The translations under genes were made by a program, and so were the position numbers. This document shows positions 16,695-25,405 of a stretch of DNA of 46,599 nt, in pieces (position 1 is the first letter of the stretch; each line of letters starts with the position of its first letter). The stretch comes from Pseudoalteromonas sp. S16_S37 (GTDB taxonomy: Bacteria > Pseudomonadota > Gammaproteobacteria > Enterobacterales > Alteromonadaceae): positions 1 to 46,599 of the forward strand of contig NZ_JAAUWV010000036.1 of assembly GCF_014694405.1 (NCBI RefSeq). Direction: 5' to 3'. Under the pieces are notes generated by a model. That model searched no databases. It had not been told where the DNA came from and worked only from the letters and a program-made list of their open reading frames with translations.

Positions 16695-17155
16695 GGTTTA
16701 TCGGCGATTAAGCTCATTTTTAGTTGCTTGATGTGGTTTTTATCAAGATACAGTGCAAGGTTATTGCTGGGAATTATGGTTGTTAAGTGAGCATGTTTAA
16801 GCACACCGATAAGCTCTGATTGCTGAAGCTGCTCCAATTGCAGTTCGCTGTTGAGTAGCTGTTGACGTATCTTGCTATAACTTTGATGGTCAATAAACTG
16901 CTGCTTGAGTGTTTTTCGTATTGCACGATGGGGTATTAGAAGATGGGTGTCTAGGTCTTTGCAAACAGCCTCAAGCTGTGTCATTAAGTGTTCGGTGAGC
17001 TGTAAATTGAGTGTTTCAAGATAAAGCAACAACAGGCATAAGTTAATGTTCTTTTGTTGCTCATCTTGTAGGTTCAGCAAGGTGTGCTGCGCACTGCCTT
17101 GCTGATACACAGCACACGAAAACAGCCAAAAAGCCTGTTCATCTAACGTACTCAT
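16691..17155 (-). CDS. TIGR02444 family protein
   Basis: A 154-residue protein that starts MSTLDEQAFWLFSCAVYQQ, the opening of the TIGR02444 family of gammaproteobacteria, whose function is not known. It is all-helical in appearance and Leu/Gln-rich, with NINLCLLLLYLETLNLQL near residues 35-52. Its ATG overlaps the yheS stop (ATGA), so it is translationally coupled to the ABC-F protein, an association I recall in many relatives. No signal peptide; cytoplasmic. Confidence 0.85.
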   Translation of the reverse strand: MSTLDEQAFWLFSCAVYQQGSAQHTLLNLQDEQQKNINLCLLLLYLETLNLQLTEHLMTQLEAVCKDLDTHLLIPHRAIRKTLKQQFIDHQSYSKIRQQLLNSELQLEQLQQSELIGVLKHAHLTTIIPSNNLALYLDKNHIKQLKMSLIADKP

Positions 17156-19071
17156 GCGTCAATACTTTGCTCAAACTCGGCTTGTTTTTCTTCAAGCTCT
17201 TCTAGGGCAAATAATAGTGACTCTTCTACTTCATTGAGTAGTGGCGTTACTTTGGCTTGCTGAGCGAGTAGCTCGGTAAGTTTGGCCTTATTTTCCTCTT
17301 GATAGATATCATTGTCAGCAAGCTGCTGTTCGATTTCAGCAAGTTGTTCTGAATAGTTATCGAGTGACTTTTCAAGCTTCTCAATGTTTTTCTTCAATGG
17401 CTGTACGGATTTTCTAAACTCCGCTTCAAGACGTTTTTGCTCTTTTCGATTAACACTGGAGTGCGCTTTATGCTGATCTTGTGGCTTTTTGCTGGCTTCT
17501 TTATTGGCGTTGAGTAGCCATTGGTAGTAAGCATCTAAATCATAGCCAAACTGCGTGACTTCACCGTTGTCGACTAAATAGTACTCATCCGCAGTATTTT
17601 TCAGCATATGACGGTCGTGAGATACGGTTACCATCGCCCCTTCAAAGCCTTGCAAAGCCATAACCAATGCGTGGCGCATTTCCAAATCTAAGTGGTTGGT
17701 TGGCTCATCCAGCAGCAGTAAGTTCGGCTTTTGGTAAACTAGCATAGCCAATACCAGTCGGGCTTTTTCGCCACCAGAAAACGGTGCAACAGGCTCAAGT
17801 GCCTTATCACCATGAAACGCAAAACCACCTAAAAAGTCTCGCAAGGACTGCTCGCTGGCTTTTGGGTCTAGGCGTTGAATATGCGTGACCGCACTGGCAC
17901 CTAAATCGAGCGATTCCAGCTGATGCTGGGCAAAATAGCCGACTTTCAAACCTTGATGCATAAACACGTCACCCGATTGCGGCTTCAGTTCACCCGCCAA
18001 AAGTTTAATGAGAGTTGATTTACCAGCACCGTTGCGACCTAGTAATGCGATGCGACTACCTGGTACCAAATTAAGTTTAATTTTGTGCAATATGGTTACG
18101 TCGCCATAGCCCGCCTGTGCACCATCTAGTGTCATCAGTGGGTTTGGCAGAGTTGTCGGCTCTGCAAATTCAAAATCAAAAGGAGAATCGGCATGGGCAG
18201 GGGCTAATTTTTCCATGCGTTCTAGTGCTTTTACACGGCTCTGTGCTTGCTTTGCTTTACTGGCTTTTGCTTTAAAGCGCGTAATGAACTTTTCTAAGTG
18301 AGCTATTTGTTCTTGCTGCTTGGCAAATAGGGCTTGGTGCTGTGCCATACGCTCTGCTTTTTGGCGCTCAAATTGCGAGTAATGACCTTTATAAACATTA
18401 ATTTTTTGCTGGTCTATGTGCCAGATCTGATCTACCACCGCATCTAAAAATTCTCTATCGTGAGAGATAAGTACAAGCGTACCGGTATAGGCTCGCAAGA
18501 ATCGCTCTAACCAGTAAACGGCATCTAAATCTAAGTGGTTGGTTGGCTCATCCAGTAATAATAAATCGGCGTCACGAATAAGCGCTTGCGCTAAGTTCAA
18601 ACGCATACGCCAACCACCCGAAAACGCGCTGACAGAGTGCGTAATTTGTTCATTACTAAAGCCCAAGCCATGCAACAGCTCACCTGCTTTGGCTTCGATG
18701 CTATAGCCTTTCATCAGTTCTAGCTGCTGGTGAACTTTAGCTTGTTTGGCACCATCTTGCGCTAGCTCTGCTTGTTGTAGCGCAACGCGACATTGATAAT
18801 ACTCGGGATGCCCTTGCAGCACGTAATCCAGTGCACTTATTTCTAATGCGGGCGTTTCTTGTTTAACAGAGGCAATAGACCAGTCTTTGGGAATTTGCAG
18901 CTCTCCAGCATCCAAAGTGAGCTCGCCTTTGAGGAGGGCAAAAAGTGACGACTTTCCGCAGCCATTAGCCCCAACAAGGCCGACTTTATGCTCAGGAAAC
19001 AACGTGGCGCTGGCATCTTTTAATAAACTTTTTGTACCGCGCAGTAATTCAATATCAGACAGCTGGATCAT
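17152..19071 (-). CDS. yheS: ABC-F family ATPase YheS
   Basis: A 639-residue ABC-F protein with two ATPase domains and no membrane part. Domain 1 has Walker A GANGCGKSS (about 34-42), signature SGGWRM and LLLLDEPTNHLD; domain 2 has GRNGAGKST, SGGEKARL and LLLLDEPTNHLD. The linker between them is the Lys-rich ABC-F interdomain helix pair (FKAKASKAKQAQSRVK). After the second domain a coiled-coil arm of about 100 residues (RKEQKRLEAEFRKSV onward) matches YheS. Such proteins act on the ribosomal E site and relieve stalled translation. Followed in overlap by the TIGR02444 gene; divergent from yheV. Confidence 0.95.
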   Translation of the reverse strand: MIQLSDIELLRGTKSLLKDASATLFPEHKVGLVGANGCGKSSLFALLKGELTLDAGELQIPKDWSIASVKQETPALEISALDYVLQGHPEYYQCRVALQQAELAQDGAKQAKVHQQLELMKGYSIEAKAGELLHGLGFSNEQITHSVSAFSGGWRMRLNLAQALIRDADLLLLDEPTNHLDLDAVYWLERFLRAYTGTLVLISHDREFLDAVVDQIWHIDQQKINVYKGHYSQFERQKAERMAQHQALFAKQQEQIAHLEKFITRFKAKASKAKQAQSRVKALERMEKLAPAHADSPFDFEFAEPTTLPNPLMTLDGAQAGYGDVTILHKIKLNLVPGSRIALLGRNGAGKSTLIKLLAGELKPQSGDVFMHQGLKVGYFAQHQLESLDLGASAVTHIQRLDPKASEQSLRDFLGGFAFHGDKALEPVAPFSGGEKARLVLAMLVYQKPNLLLLDEPTNHLDLEMRHALVMALQGFEGAMVTVSHDRHMLKNTADEYYLVDNGEVTQFGYDLDAYYQWLLNANKEASKKPQDQHKAHSSVNRKEQKRLEAEFRKSVQPLKKNIEKLEKSLDNYSEQLAEIEQQLADNDIYQEENKAKLTELLAQQAKVTPLLNEVEESLLFALEELEEKQAEFEQSIDA

Positions 19072-19246
19072 AATGCTCTATTTTAAAACTCGAATTAAGG
19101 CGCATCATATCATGAACAATTGTGTTTAAGTCAGTGAAAAAGATGTGTCGATTATCAGCGTATATCTCACACAAACGTATGCTATCTTGTGGGTTTGCGG
19201 TAAAATAGTGACCAGAAATGTTGGCTATTAGTTGTAGGGGCAAGCC

Positions 19247-19447
19247 ATGAGACAAAAAAAGCGCTTTATCGCTGGGGCATCGTGTCCTGAGTGCAAAGAA
19301 CTCGATGTGATGATGCTATTTAAAGAGCATGATGTTGAAAAGGTTGAGTGTGTAAAGTGTGGTCATACCATGACGCAACCAGAGGAAGCTGTCCAAGCAT
19401 CTACTCGCCAATTTGAGCAAGTGATCGGTGTGTTTAAGCCAGAGTAA
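19247..19447 (+). CDS. yheV: YheV family zinc-ribbon protein
   Basis: A 66-residue protein with two Cys pairs, CPEC at residues 13-16 and CVKC at 35-38, making a compact zinc ribbon. The opening MRQKKRFIAGASCPEC matches YheV, which lies near yheS and kefB in enterobacteria; its role is unknown. GGGG precedes the ATG at a suitable distance. It is divergent from yheS and convergent with slyX. Confidence 0.9.
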   Translation: MRQKKRFIAGASCPECKELDVMMLFKEHDVEKVECVKCGHTMTQPEEAVQASTRQFEQVIGVFKPE

Positions 19448-19463
19448 ACCTCTGGCGTAATAG

Positions 19464-19676
19464 TTAGTAATGCGGCGGCGGTGGTTCTTGATGCTGCGGC
19501 ATTAAGCCTTCTTCACGGCTTTCTTTTATTTTTTCACCCAATAGCTCTATTTGACGCTGCATTTTCGCCAATCTTTGCTGGTGCATTTTAAGCTCGTCAT
19601 TAAGGGTTTCAATGGTATCATCTTGAAAAGCCACTTTTGCTTCTAGCTCCGTAATGCGATTTTCTAATTCTGTCAT
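19464..19676 (-). CDS. slyX: SlyX protein
   Basis: A 70-residue coiled-coil protein (E. coli SlyX 72) with heptad pattern from residue 4 to about 50 (LENRITELEAKVAFQDDTIETL) and a Pro/His-rich tail (HQEPPPPHY) as in the family. Function unknown; it usually sits beside fkpA/slyD, as here. Its start codon overlaps the stop of the WD40 gene by four bases, giving a two-gene unit. Confidence 0.92.
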   Translation of the reverse strand: MTELENRITELEAKVAFQDDTIETLNDELKMHQQRLAKMQRQIELLGEKIKESREEGLMPQHQEPPPPHY

Positions 19677-20662
19677 TGGGTCTCCACTTGATCAAAGCGC
19701 TCTAACAAGCCGCTGGAACTTTCAGTCATTAAAGCATTTTTTTGTTCGAGAAATGTGACATCGAACACGACTGCCGATTTAGGCCGACTACCTTCGCGCG
19801 CTTGTACTTTCCAAAGGCCAAGCTTTTGTCCATCTTTTACGCGCCACAAAGTCAGCTCTCTATTTGGTGAACCAGTGGCAAGTAAGGTGGCAGATTGATT
19901 GAAGCGTACCGCGCTAAATATTTTCTGGCGCGCAATATACTGCAATTGTGAGACGAGATCACCTGATGTCAGCTGCCAAATACTGGCTTTTTTCAAACTA
20001 TCAGCGGTAAAAGCATATTGTCCGGATGCATCTAACGCTACTTTTGTTACGCGGCTAGGGTGGTTGAAACGGTGGATAACTTGGCCTGTACGAGTGTCCC
20101 AAAAATAAGCGGTATAGTCATTTGCCCCAGTTAGCGCAAAGGCGCCATTGGGAGATAAAGCGATAGAATTAATTTTTTCTTGGTGCCCAAGGAACTCTAT
20201 CCGTCTTCCGCTCTCTAAGTCCAGATGCACAACCACGTTATCGCTACGACCATATAACACAAAGTGACCTTGGTTGCTCACAGCGATATCGCGGATGGTG
20301 CCTGTTTGGATTTGATAGAAGCCGAGGTTTTTACCTGTGGCAATGTCCCAAATAGCAAAAGTTTCATTCTCTGCGGTCACTGCAACACTATTATCATAAG
20401 CGATGGCCAATGAATGAACTAAATTGCCATCTGGTTTGGATTGTTGCCATTGGTATTTTAATCCGTGGACTTGATTGTCCCAAAGACTGACACCATGTTC
20501 AACGGATGACACTAAACTGTAACGGCCATCGTGTGAAATAGCTGCAGCAAATGCGCCGCGGGCGGCATGCTCAACGGTTAAATCGGCTTTTTTATCAGCT
20601 GGGGTACAGCTACTTAAGAAAAATAGCGCAGTAATCAGCAATAAGCGATCAAGTTTGGGCAT
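19673..20662 (-). CDS. WD40-repeat lipoprotein
   Basis: A 329-residue protein with a lipoprotein signal (LLLITALFFLSSC, acceptor C19) and a beta-propeller of WD40-type blades: repeated units such as AISHDGRYSLVSS...VSLWD, AVTAENETFAIWDIATG, ALSPNGAFALTGANDYTAYFWDTRTG and LLATGSPNRELTLWRVKDG. It is probably anchored at the inner leaflet of the outer membrane or the periplasmic side of the inner membrane, where the propeller may serve as a protein scaffold. The binding partner is unknown. It is translationally coupled to slyX and divergent from fkpA with about 255 bases between. Confidence 0.85.
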   Translation of the reverse strand: MPKLDRLLLITALFFLSSCTPADKKADLTVEHAARGAFAAAISHDGRYSLVSSVEHGVSLWDNQVHGLKYQWQQSKPDGNLVHSLAIAYDNSVAVTAENETFAIWDIATGKNLGFYQIQTGTIRDIAVSNQGHFVLYGRSDNVVVHLDLESGRRIEFLGHQEKINSIALSPNGAFALTGANDYTAYFWDTRTGQVIHRFNHPSRVTKVALDASGQYAFTADSLKKASIWQLTSGDLVSQLQYIARQKIFSAVRFNQSATLLATGSPNRELTLWRVKDGQKLGLWKVQAREGSRPKSAVVFDVTFLEQKNALMTESSSGLLERFDQVETQ

Positions 20663-20917
20663 AATGTGGGTATTTCCCCTTAACGCTGTGAGTTACACAA
20701 GGTAGACTAGAAGACTCTAAACACTTTGCTTGCATTGTTACTTTGATAGTAGCGTATCGTTATCACAAAGTCGCTACAAGTCACAGAAAACGTTATACAT
20801 CTGCTTTAGTGCGTTACAATTTGGCATCTTTCACGATGAATGGTAATGTGACTAATATAGATTTAACCATTAATATAATATTAACAGACAGCCGAGAGGC
20901 TTGTCGGAGAGAGAGTA

Positions 20918-21670
20918 ATGAAACAGACGATTAAATTGTCTTTGGTAGCAGCATCGGTACTTGCACTGGCTGCGTGTAACCAAAAAGCAGAAGAAAAACC
21001 AGCTGAATTAAAACTAGAAACAGAAGCACAGCAGCAAGCCTACGGCATTGGTGCGTCAGTTGGTAACTTTTTACAAAAAGACTTAGCAGACAAGAAAGGC
21101 TTTGGTATTGAGCTTGACCAAGCACTTTTAAAGCGTGGTTTTGAAGATGCACTTGCAGGTAGCGCGCAACTTGACGAAGCGAAAATTCGTGAAGTACTGA
21201 CTGCACTTGATACATCTGTGCGTGAGAAACAAGCAGAAAAAGTGAAGCTTGAAGCTGAGCAAAACAAGGCTGAAGGTGAGAAGTATTTAGCTGAAAATGC
21301 TAAAAAAGACGGTGTAGTGGTTACTGACTCAGGTCTTCAATATGAAGTGATTTCTACAGGTGAAGGTAAAAAGCCATTAGATACAGATGTAGTTAAAGTA
21401 CATTACAAAGGTACTTTACTTGACGGTACTGAGTTCGACAGCTCATATGCACGTAATCAACCTGCTACTTTTGGCCTTCGTCAAGTGATCAAAGGTTGGA
21501 CTGAAGGTTTACAGCTAATGCCAGTTGGCTCTAAATTTAAGTTCACAATCCCTGCTGAGTTAGGTTACGGCGAGCGTAACTTAGGTAAGATCCCTGCAAA
21601 CTCTACATTGATTTTCGAAGTTGAATTACTTGAAATTCAAGAAGAAGAGAAAAAAGCGGAAGCTGAATAA
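20918..21670 (+). CDS. fkpA: FKBP-type peptidyl-prolyl cis-trans isomerase FkpA-like
   Basis: A 250-residue periplasmic folding helper. The N-terminal dimerisation region (about 25-120) holds the YGIGASVGNFLQKDL and ALAGSAQLDEAKIREVL segments of FkpA/Mip. The FKBP domain follows from about 135: VKVHYKGTLLDGTEFDSSYARNQPATF, and LIFEVELLEI at its end. Unlike E. coli FkpA, the signal peptide ends in LALAAC, a lipobox, so the protein is probably lipid-anchored like Mip. The acidic C-terminal tail (EEEKKAEAE) is extra. It has its own promoter region and a strong terminator. Confidence 0.9.
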   Translation: MKQTIKLSLVAASVLALAACNQKAEEKPAELKLETEAQQQAYGIGASVGNFLQKDLADKKGFGIELDQALLKRGFEDALAGSAQLDEAKIREVLTALDTSVREKQAEKVKLEAEQNKAEGEKYLAENAKKDGVVVTDSGLQYEVISTGEGKKPLDTDVVKVHYKGTLLDGTEFDSSYARNQPATFGLRQVIKGWTEGLQLMPVGSKFKFTIPAELGYGERNLGKIPANSTLIFEVELLEIQEEEKKAEAE

Positions 21671-21687
21671 GCGGATGTTTAGATAGT

Positions 21688-21713
21688 AAAAAAGGGCCAA
21701 ATGGCCCTTTTTT
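21688..21713. terminator. bidirectional terminator of fkpA and rsd
   Basis: AAAAAAGGGCC / GGCCCTTTTTT around AAAT, 17 bases after fkpA. The flanking A and T runs let it work on both strands, and rsd on the other strand ends 33 bases beyond it. Confidence 0.85.
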
Positions 21714-21745
21714 AATACTCAATGCGTTCCGCTACGTAGTGAGTA

Positions 21746-22216
21746 TTAGTCGCTATGATTGGCGTATAAATTATCAATTAACTCGTCTTCTAACTCAAAA
21801 CGAGACTCTAGTACTTCACCTAGATGAGATAAGTCTTTGTCAAAGTCTTGTAGTACCTGATCTTGTGCGTTTTCAGCGTATTTATCATTGAAATCTAAAG
21901 CGACATCAGTTGTATCAGCTATTCGCGGATACAGAGCCTTAGCAAGCTTGGCACTATCGGGGCCTTTCTCTTCACATGCTTCGACTAGATTGTCGTAAAT
22001 TTCAAAATGCCCAGCAGAAAGGTAATCCATCAGAATTTGGCAAAAAGATTGGATCTGCATTTGATCCGGTAAGGCATGATCCTTTTTATCATAAGGAGAA
22101 AATCCCGCAATTTTATAGTACTGCAGTAATAATTCTTGTCGTTCTGCTAACCATGCATCAATAACACTATGGCTGCCTCCCCATTTTTCTTGGGCTTGTT
22201 CTAACCTCGAAAGCAT
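21746..22216 (-). CDS. rsd: regulator of sigma D, Rsd/AlgQ family
   Basis: A 156-residue helical protein of the Rsd/AlgQ family, which binds the housekeeping sigma factor in stationary phase and so aids alternative sigma factors. The opening MLSRLEQAQEKWGGSHSVIDAWLAERQELLL and the YKIAG stretch fit the family, and the length is that of E. coli Rsd (158). It lies opposite hemE, separated by a 449-base AT-rich gap, as rsd and hemE are neighbours in E. coli. It ends in the terminator shared with fkpA. Confidence 0.9.
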   Translation of the reverse strand: MLSRLEQAQEKWGGSHSVIDAWLAERQELLLQYYKIAGFSPYDKKDHALPDQMQIQSFCQILMDYLSAGHFEIYDNLVEACEEKGPDSAKLAKALYPRIADTTDVALDFNDKYAENAQDQVLQDFDKDLSHLGEVLESRFELEDELIDNLYANHSD

Positions 22217-22665
22217 AGCGATCTCCTATTGCGGACTATTTTATTCTATAAAAAGGAAATCTGTGGCAAAGGTCAACCTATTTTTATTTTTATTAATGAA
22301 AAACATTGTAACTGTATGATTATTATAACGTTCCTTTTTTGTGTATATACATAAAGAAAAACCACCTGAAGAGGTGGTTATAATGCAGTTTAGCTATTTG
22401 ATAACTATTTTTATTCTTATTATAAAGGTGTATTGTTGTTATTTTTGTAACGCGGCATTTTTATAACAAGTTTTTACCTATGTTGTAAATAGTTATATGA
22501 CATGTTTTTTGTTTGTTTTTAACGCTGATTTTCTAACATTTTGAGTTAACTGGGGTTTAATCTAGATCATAGGTTGGTGAATTTGCGCTTTGGTTTAGAT
22601 AGAGTGCTCGCCAAGATAGTGTTACAATCTGCACAATTTTTAAAGCTTTGGAATCGAGATACGCT
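22217..22665. other. 449-base AT-rich intergenic region between rsd and hemE
   Basis: It holds the divergent promoters of rsd and hemE and one leftward terminator-like hairpin at 22354-22379 with no gene in front of it. No open frame with a ribosome site was found. TTAATCTAGATCAT at 22557-22570 is a poor FNR-like match, not convincing alone. Confidence 0.6.
22354..22379 (-). terminator. orphan intrinsic terminator, possible end of a small RNA
   Basis: AACCACCT / AGGTGGTT form a perfect 8-base stem with a 4-base loop; on the leftward strand the stem is followed by TTTCTTTAT. No leftward gene lies between here and hemE, so it would end an unannotated transcript starting somewhere in 22400-22650. 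Confidence 0.5.
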
Positions 22666-23730
22666 ATGAGCGAATTGAAAAACGATCGTTATTTACGTGC
22701 GTTGATGAAACAGCCCGTTGATGTTACTCCAGTGTGGATGATGCGTCAGGCAGGTCGTTATTTACCTGAATATCGTGCAACCCGTGCACAGGCTGGCGAC
22801 TTTATGAGTTTGTGTAAAAATGCAGAACTTGCATGTGAAGTGACGTTGCAGCCTCTGCGTCGTTACCCACTTGATGCTGCTATTTTATTTAGCGATATTC
22901 TTACGATTCCTGATGCGATGGGGTTAGGCCTATATTTTGAAACTGGCGAAGGACCGAAATTTGAGCGTCCGATCAGCTCATTACAGGATGTTAAAAACAT
23001 TCCAAATATCGACCCAACCGATGAGTTGGGTTACGTAATGAATGCCGTCAGCACTATTCGCAGAGAGTTAAAAGGCGAAGTACCTCTCATTGGTTTTTCG
23101 GGTTCTCCGTGGACATTAGCCACTTATATGGTTGAAGGCGGAAGCAGCAAAACCTTTGGTAAGATCAAAAAAATGGCTTTCGCTGAGCCACAAACGCTGC
23201 ATTTGTTGTTAGATAAATTGGCTGACTCAGTCATCGACTATTTAAATGCGCAAATCAAAGCGGGTGCCCAATCTTTAATGATATTTGACTCATGGGGTGG
23301 CGTGCTAAGCCCTCGTGATTATAAAGAATTCTCGCTGCAGTACATGCATAAGATTGTTGACGGTTTAATTCGTGAACATGATGGTCGTAAAGTGCCTGTC
23401 ACGTTATTTACCAAAAGTGGTGGCCAATGGATTGAAGCTATTGCAGCCACAGGCTGTGATGCAATTGGTTTAGACTGGACAATAGATATTGCCGATGCAA
23501 AACGTCGAGTTGGCGACAAAGTTGCGCTACAAGGGAATATGGACCCTGCCATGCTGCACGGCACGCCTGAGCGTATTCGTGAAGAAGTTCAATCAATCTT
23601 AGCTGGCTTTGGTGAAGGTTCTGGACATGTATTCAATTTAGGTCACGGGATCACGCCTGATGTTGACCCTGAAAACGCCGGTGTATTTATTAATGCCGTA
23701 CATGAATTCAGCGCTAAATATCACAAATAA
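22666..23730 (+). CDS. hemE: uroporphyrinogen decarboxylase
   Basis: A 354-residue enzyme that removes the four acetate carboxyls of uroporphyrinogen III to give coproporphyrinogen III in haem synthesis. The signature [18 protein letters not shown] at residues 23-40 carries the substrate-binding arginines R27 and R31; [14 protein letters not shown] holds the essential Asp; [17 protein letters not shown] is the C-terminal signature. The ATG at 22666 is chosen over a TTG at 22648, as the family begins right at this Met and GAG precedes it. Single gene ended by a strong terminator. Confidence 0.97.
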   Translation: MSELKNDRYLRALMKQPVDVTPVWMMRQAGRYLPEYRATRAQAGDFMSLCKNAELACEVTLQPLRRYPLDAAILFSDILTIPDAMGLGLYFETGEGPKFERPISSLQDVKNIPNIDPTDELGYVMNAVSTIRRELKGEVPLIGFSGSPWTLATYMVEGGSSKTFGKIKKMAFAEPQTLHLLLDKLADSVIDYLNAQIKAGAQSLMIFDSWGGVLSPRDYKEFSLQYMHKIVDGLIREHDGRKVPVTLFTKSGGQWIEAIAATGCDAIGLDWTIDIADAKRRVGDKVALQGNMDPAMLHGTPERIREEVQSILAGFGEGSGHVFNLGHGITPDVDPENAGVFINAVHEFSAKYHK

Positions 23731-23752
23731 ACTTAGCTCAATGCAGAATATA

Positions 23753-23781
23753 AAAAAACCCAAGCGATGCTTGGGTTTTTT
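23753..23781. terminator. bidirectional terminator of hemE and speE
   Basis: AAAAAACCCAAGC / GCTTGGGTTTTTT form a perfect 13-base stem with a 3-base loop between the two convergent stops. Confidence 0.9.
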
Positions 23782-23798
23782 ATAAAAGGCTGTCTAAA

Positions 23799-24659
23799 TT
23801 ATTTGGTAAACGCACGTTTCATAAAGTTAGGAGTTGCTAGTGCTCCTTTGTGAATACCTGTGTTGTAGTATTCAGTTGAAAACGCCGCGTTGTCTGCATC
23901 CGTCTCTCTGAAGCCATTAAACTTTTCACCTTTACGTGCCAGCGTTGCTGACCATAACCCGCTTGGATAAATAGGCTGAGGGAATGGTAAAGTTTGTAAG
24001 TCCACAAAACCCACCTCTAACATGGCATCGCGCATTTCTAGTAATAACGGCATGTGAGTAAGCGGTGACTCACTTTGTTGAACCATAATACCGCCTAGGC
24101 GCAGTGCGTTTAGACAACTTGTGTAAAATGCGTGATTAAATAAACCTTCACCAGGACCTACTGGGTCGGTGCCATCAACGATGATCACATCGATAGACTC
24201 AGGCGCTGCTTCGCGCATGTATTTAATGCCGTCATCAAACATAACCGTTGCTCTTGGGTCATTGTTAGACTCACAAAGCTCTGGAAAGTACTTAAGTGAC
24301 ATTTGTGTTACGACTTCGTCGATATCAATTTGAGTTACGCTTTCAACGCTAGGGTGTTTTAATACTTCACGCAGGGTGCCACAGTCACCACCACCAATGA
24401 TCACCACATTTTTTGGTGCGGGGTGAGAAAACAGCGCAGGATGGCTCATCATCTCATGATAGAAAAAGTTTTCTCTGGTGCTGACCATAGTGCAACCATC
24501 AATGATCATCAGGTTGCCGTAATTGGTTGTTTCATACATTTCAACATTTTGAAATGGTGATTGGATCTCATCTAATTTCTTGTTGATGCGCAGTGAAAAT
24601 GCACTGCCATCGCGGTCGCTCACCTCAGTAAACCAACGATTTGCTTCTAAATTCGACAT
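23799..24659 (-). CDS. speE: spermidine synthase
   Basis: A 286-residue aminopropyltransferase making spermidine from putrescine and decarboxylated SAM. VVIIGGGDCGTLREVLKH (about 79-96) is the cofactor loop, QIDIDE its acidic partner, and VDGTDPVGPGEGLF holds the catalytic Asp; PFPQPIYPSGLWSATLA is the C-terminal signature. The Met at 24659 gives the usual length and opening (MSNLEANRWFTEV); an upstream in-frame start would add 21 non-conserved residues. speA lies 2.8 kb away facing the other way, with the secreted-protein family between them, so both enzymes of this polyamine route sit here. Confidence 0.95.
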   Translation of the reverse strand: MSNLEANRWFTEVSDRDGSAFSLRINKKLDEIQSPFQNVEMYETTNYGNLMIIDGCTMVSTRENFFYHEMMSHPALFSHPAPKNVVIIGGGDCGTLREVLKHPSVESVTQIDIDEVVTQMSLKYFPELCESNNDPRATVMFDDGIKYMREAAPESIDVIIVDGTDPVGPGEGLFNHAFYTSCLNALRLGGIMVQQSESPLTHMPLLLEMRDAMLEVGFVDLQTLPFPQPIYPSGLWSATLARKGEKFNGFRETDADNAAFSTEYYNTGIHKGALATPNFMKRAFTK

Positions 24660-24817
24660 ATCTGTTATTACACTCACAATATTGTAAACGCTAATTTTGC
24701 CAGCGCTTTGCGCTGTTCTCAATTTATTTTAGCGTATTTGACGGAGTTATGACTGGAAGTTTTCTGGGTATATCGACTAATGTGCTGACAGCGCTTAACT
24801 TTAGTGAAAGTAAGTGA

Positions 24818-24839
24818 GGCTCAGTATCATTACCGAGCC
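24818..24839 (-). terminator. hairpin after the short secreted protein gene
   Basis: GGCTC / GAGCC plus GTA / TAC around TCAT with one A-C mismatch, 10 bases past the stop. The following bases on the leftward strand (TCACTTACTTTC) are only moderately T-rich. Confidence 0.4.
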
Positions 24840-24848
24840 AGACAAATT

Positions 24849-25277
24849 CTAGTTGCTTGCTTGTGCCTTCATATATAGGTCTGCATGACTCTTAACAAAG
24901 GGCATAAGATCATCTACAGATAAACCTAAATAAGTGGCGAGTTTAGCTTGATTGTCGTTGTACTGGGTGAGCAGATCTGCTTGTAACTGTGGCGTATATT
25001 GGGCGCCATTGGTAAGTGCGCGCATTGCCTCAAGTTGATTAAATGGTTTAATCTCTTGCGCATCATCAGTTGAGCGATGTGCTTGGTTGTCAATGCTCGC
25101 TAACCAAGCTTCATATTTTATTATTGCTTGTGTAAAGGTGTCTAAGTGAATATTTGCTTGCTGGGCTGCTAGAGCGACGCTTGCACTACTATAAGTTGTG
25201 GCTCGTATGTCCGCAGCCATGGCGGCGCTGCTACATAGAGATGAGGCAAACAAGGTGCTCAAAATTAGCTTTTTCAA
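24849..25277 (-). CDS. small secreted protein, tandem family member 1 (short form)
   Basis: A 142-residue exported protein. The start is TTG, with AAGGA about 10 bases upstream, and the signal peptide is MKKLILSTLFASSLCSSAAMAA. The mature part is helical and shares with the two neighbouring paralogues a PFNQ motif (EIKPFNQLEAM, about residues 77-87) and a second block NDNQAKLATYLGLSVDDLMPFVK (about 107-129). It lacks the C-terminal four-cysteine domain of the others. I do not recognise the family. The upstream 96 bases are an exact copy of a segment 1101 bases away, which places a copy of this gene's leader before a decayed version of itself. Confidence 0.7.
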   Translation of the reverse strand: MKKLILSTLFASSLCSSAAMAADIRATTYSSASVALAAQQANIHLDTFTQAIIKYEAWLASIDNQAHRSTDDAQEIKPFNQLEAMRALTNGAQYTPQLQADLLTQYNDNQAKLATYLGLSVDDLMPFVKSHADLYMKAQASN

Positions 25278-25286
25278 TGGATAGTG

Positions 25287-25382
25287 TCCTTCTATAAGTA
25301 ACTTAAAAAAACAGCATCGTTATCAGTTTAATGACACAATGTTTTAGATTGTGATTTAAAAAATGCTTTAGGGGAGTGCCTA
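25287..25382. repeat. 96-base exact direct repeat, copy A
   Basis: Identical over 96 bases to 26388-26483 (offset 1101). It spans most of the terminator of the long family gene to its right, the spacer and the ribosome site of the short gene to its left. Similarity continues at lower identity on both sides, into the signal-peptide codons and into the 3' end of the long gene. Confidence 0.95.
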
Positions 25383-25388
25383 GCGCAT
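25363..25388 (-). terminator. terminator of secreted family member 2, imperfect stem
   Basis: The stem is equivalent to that at 26464-26489 but two mismatches in the right arm (GC instead of AA) weaken it. The leftward strand shows TTTTT after the stem. Confidence 0.55.
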
Positions 25389-25405
25389 CTAATTGCAATG
25401 TGTAT

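Noticed and set aside
19055..19255. A 66-codon leftward frame between yheS and yheV
   Set aside because: It overlaps the starts of both real genes and occupies their divergent promoter region.
22557..22570. FNR-like box upstream of hemE (TTAATCTAGATCAT)
   Set aside because: Two mismatches in the half sites and no -10 at the required distance found; chance match in AT-rich DNA is likely.
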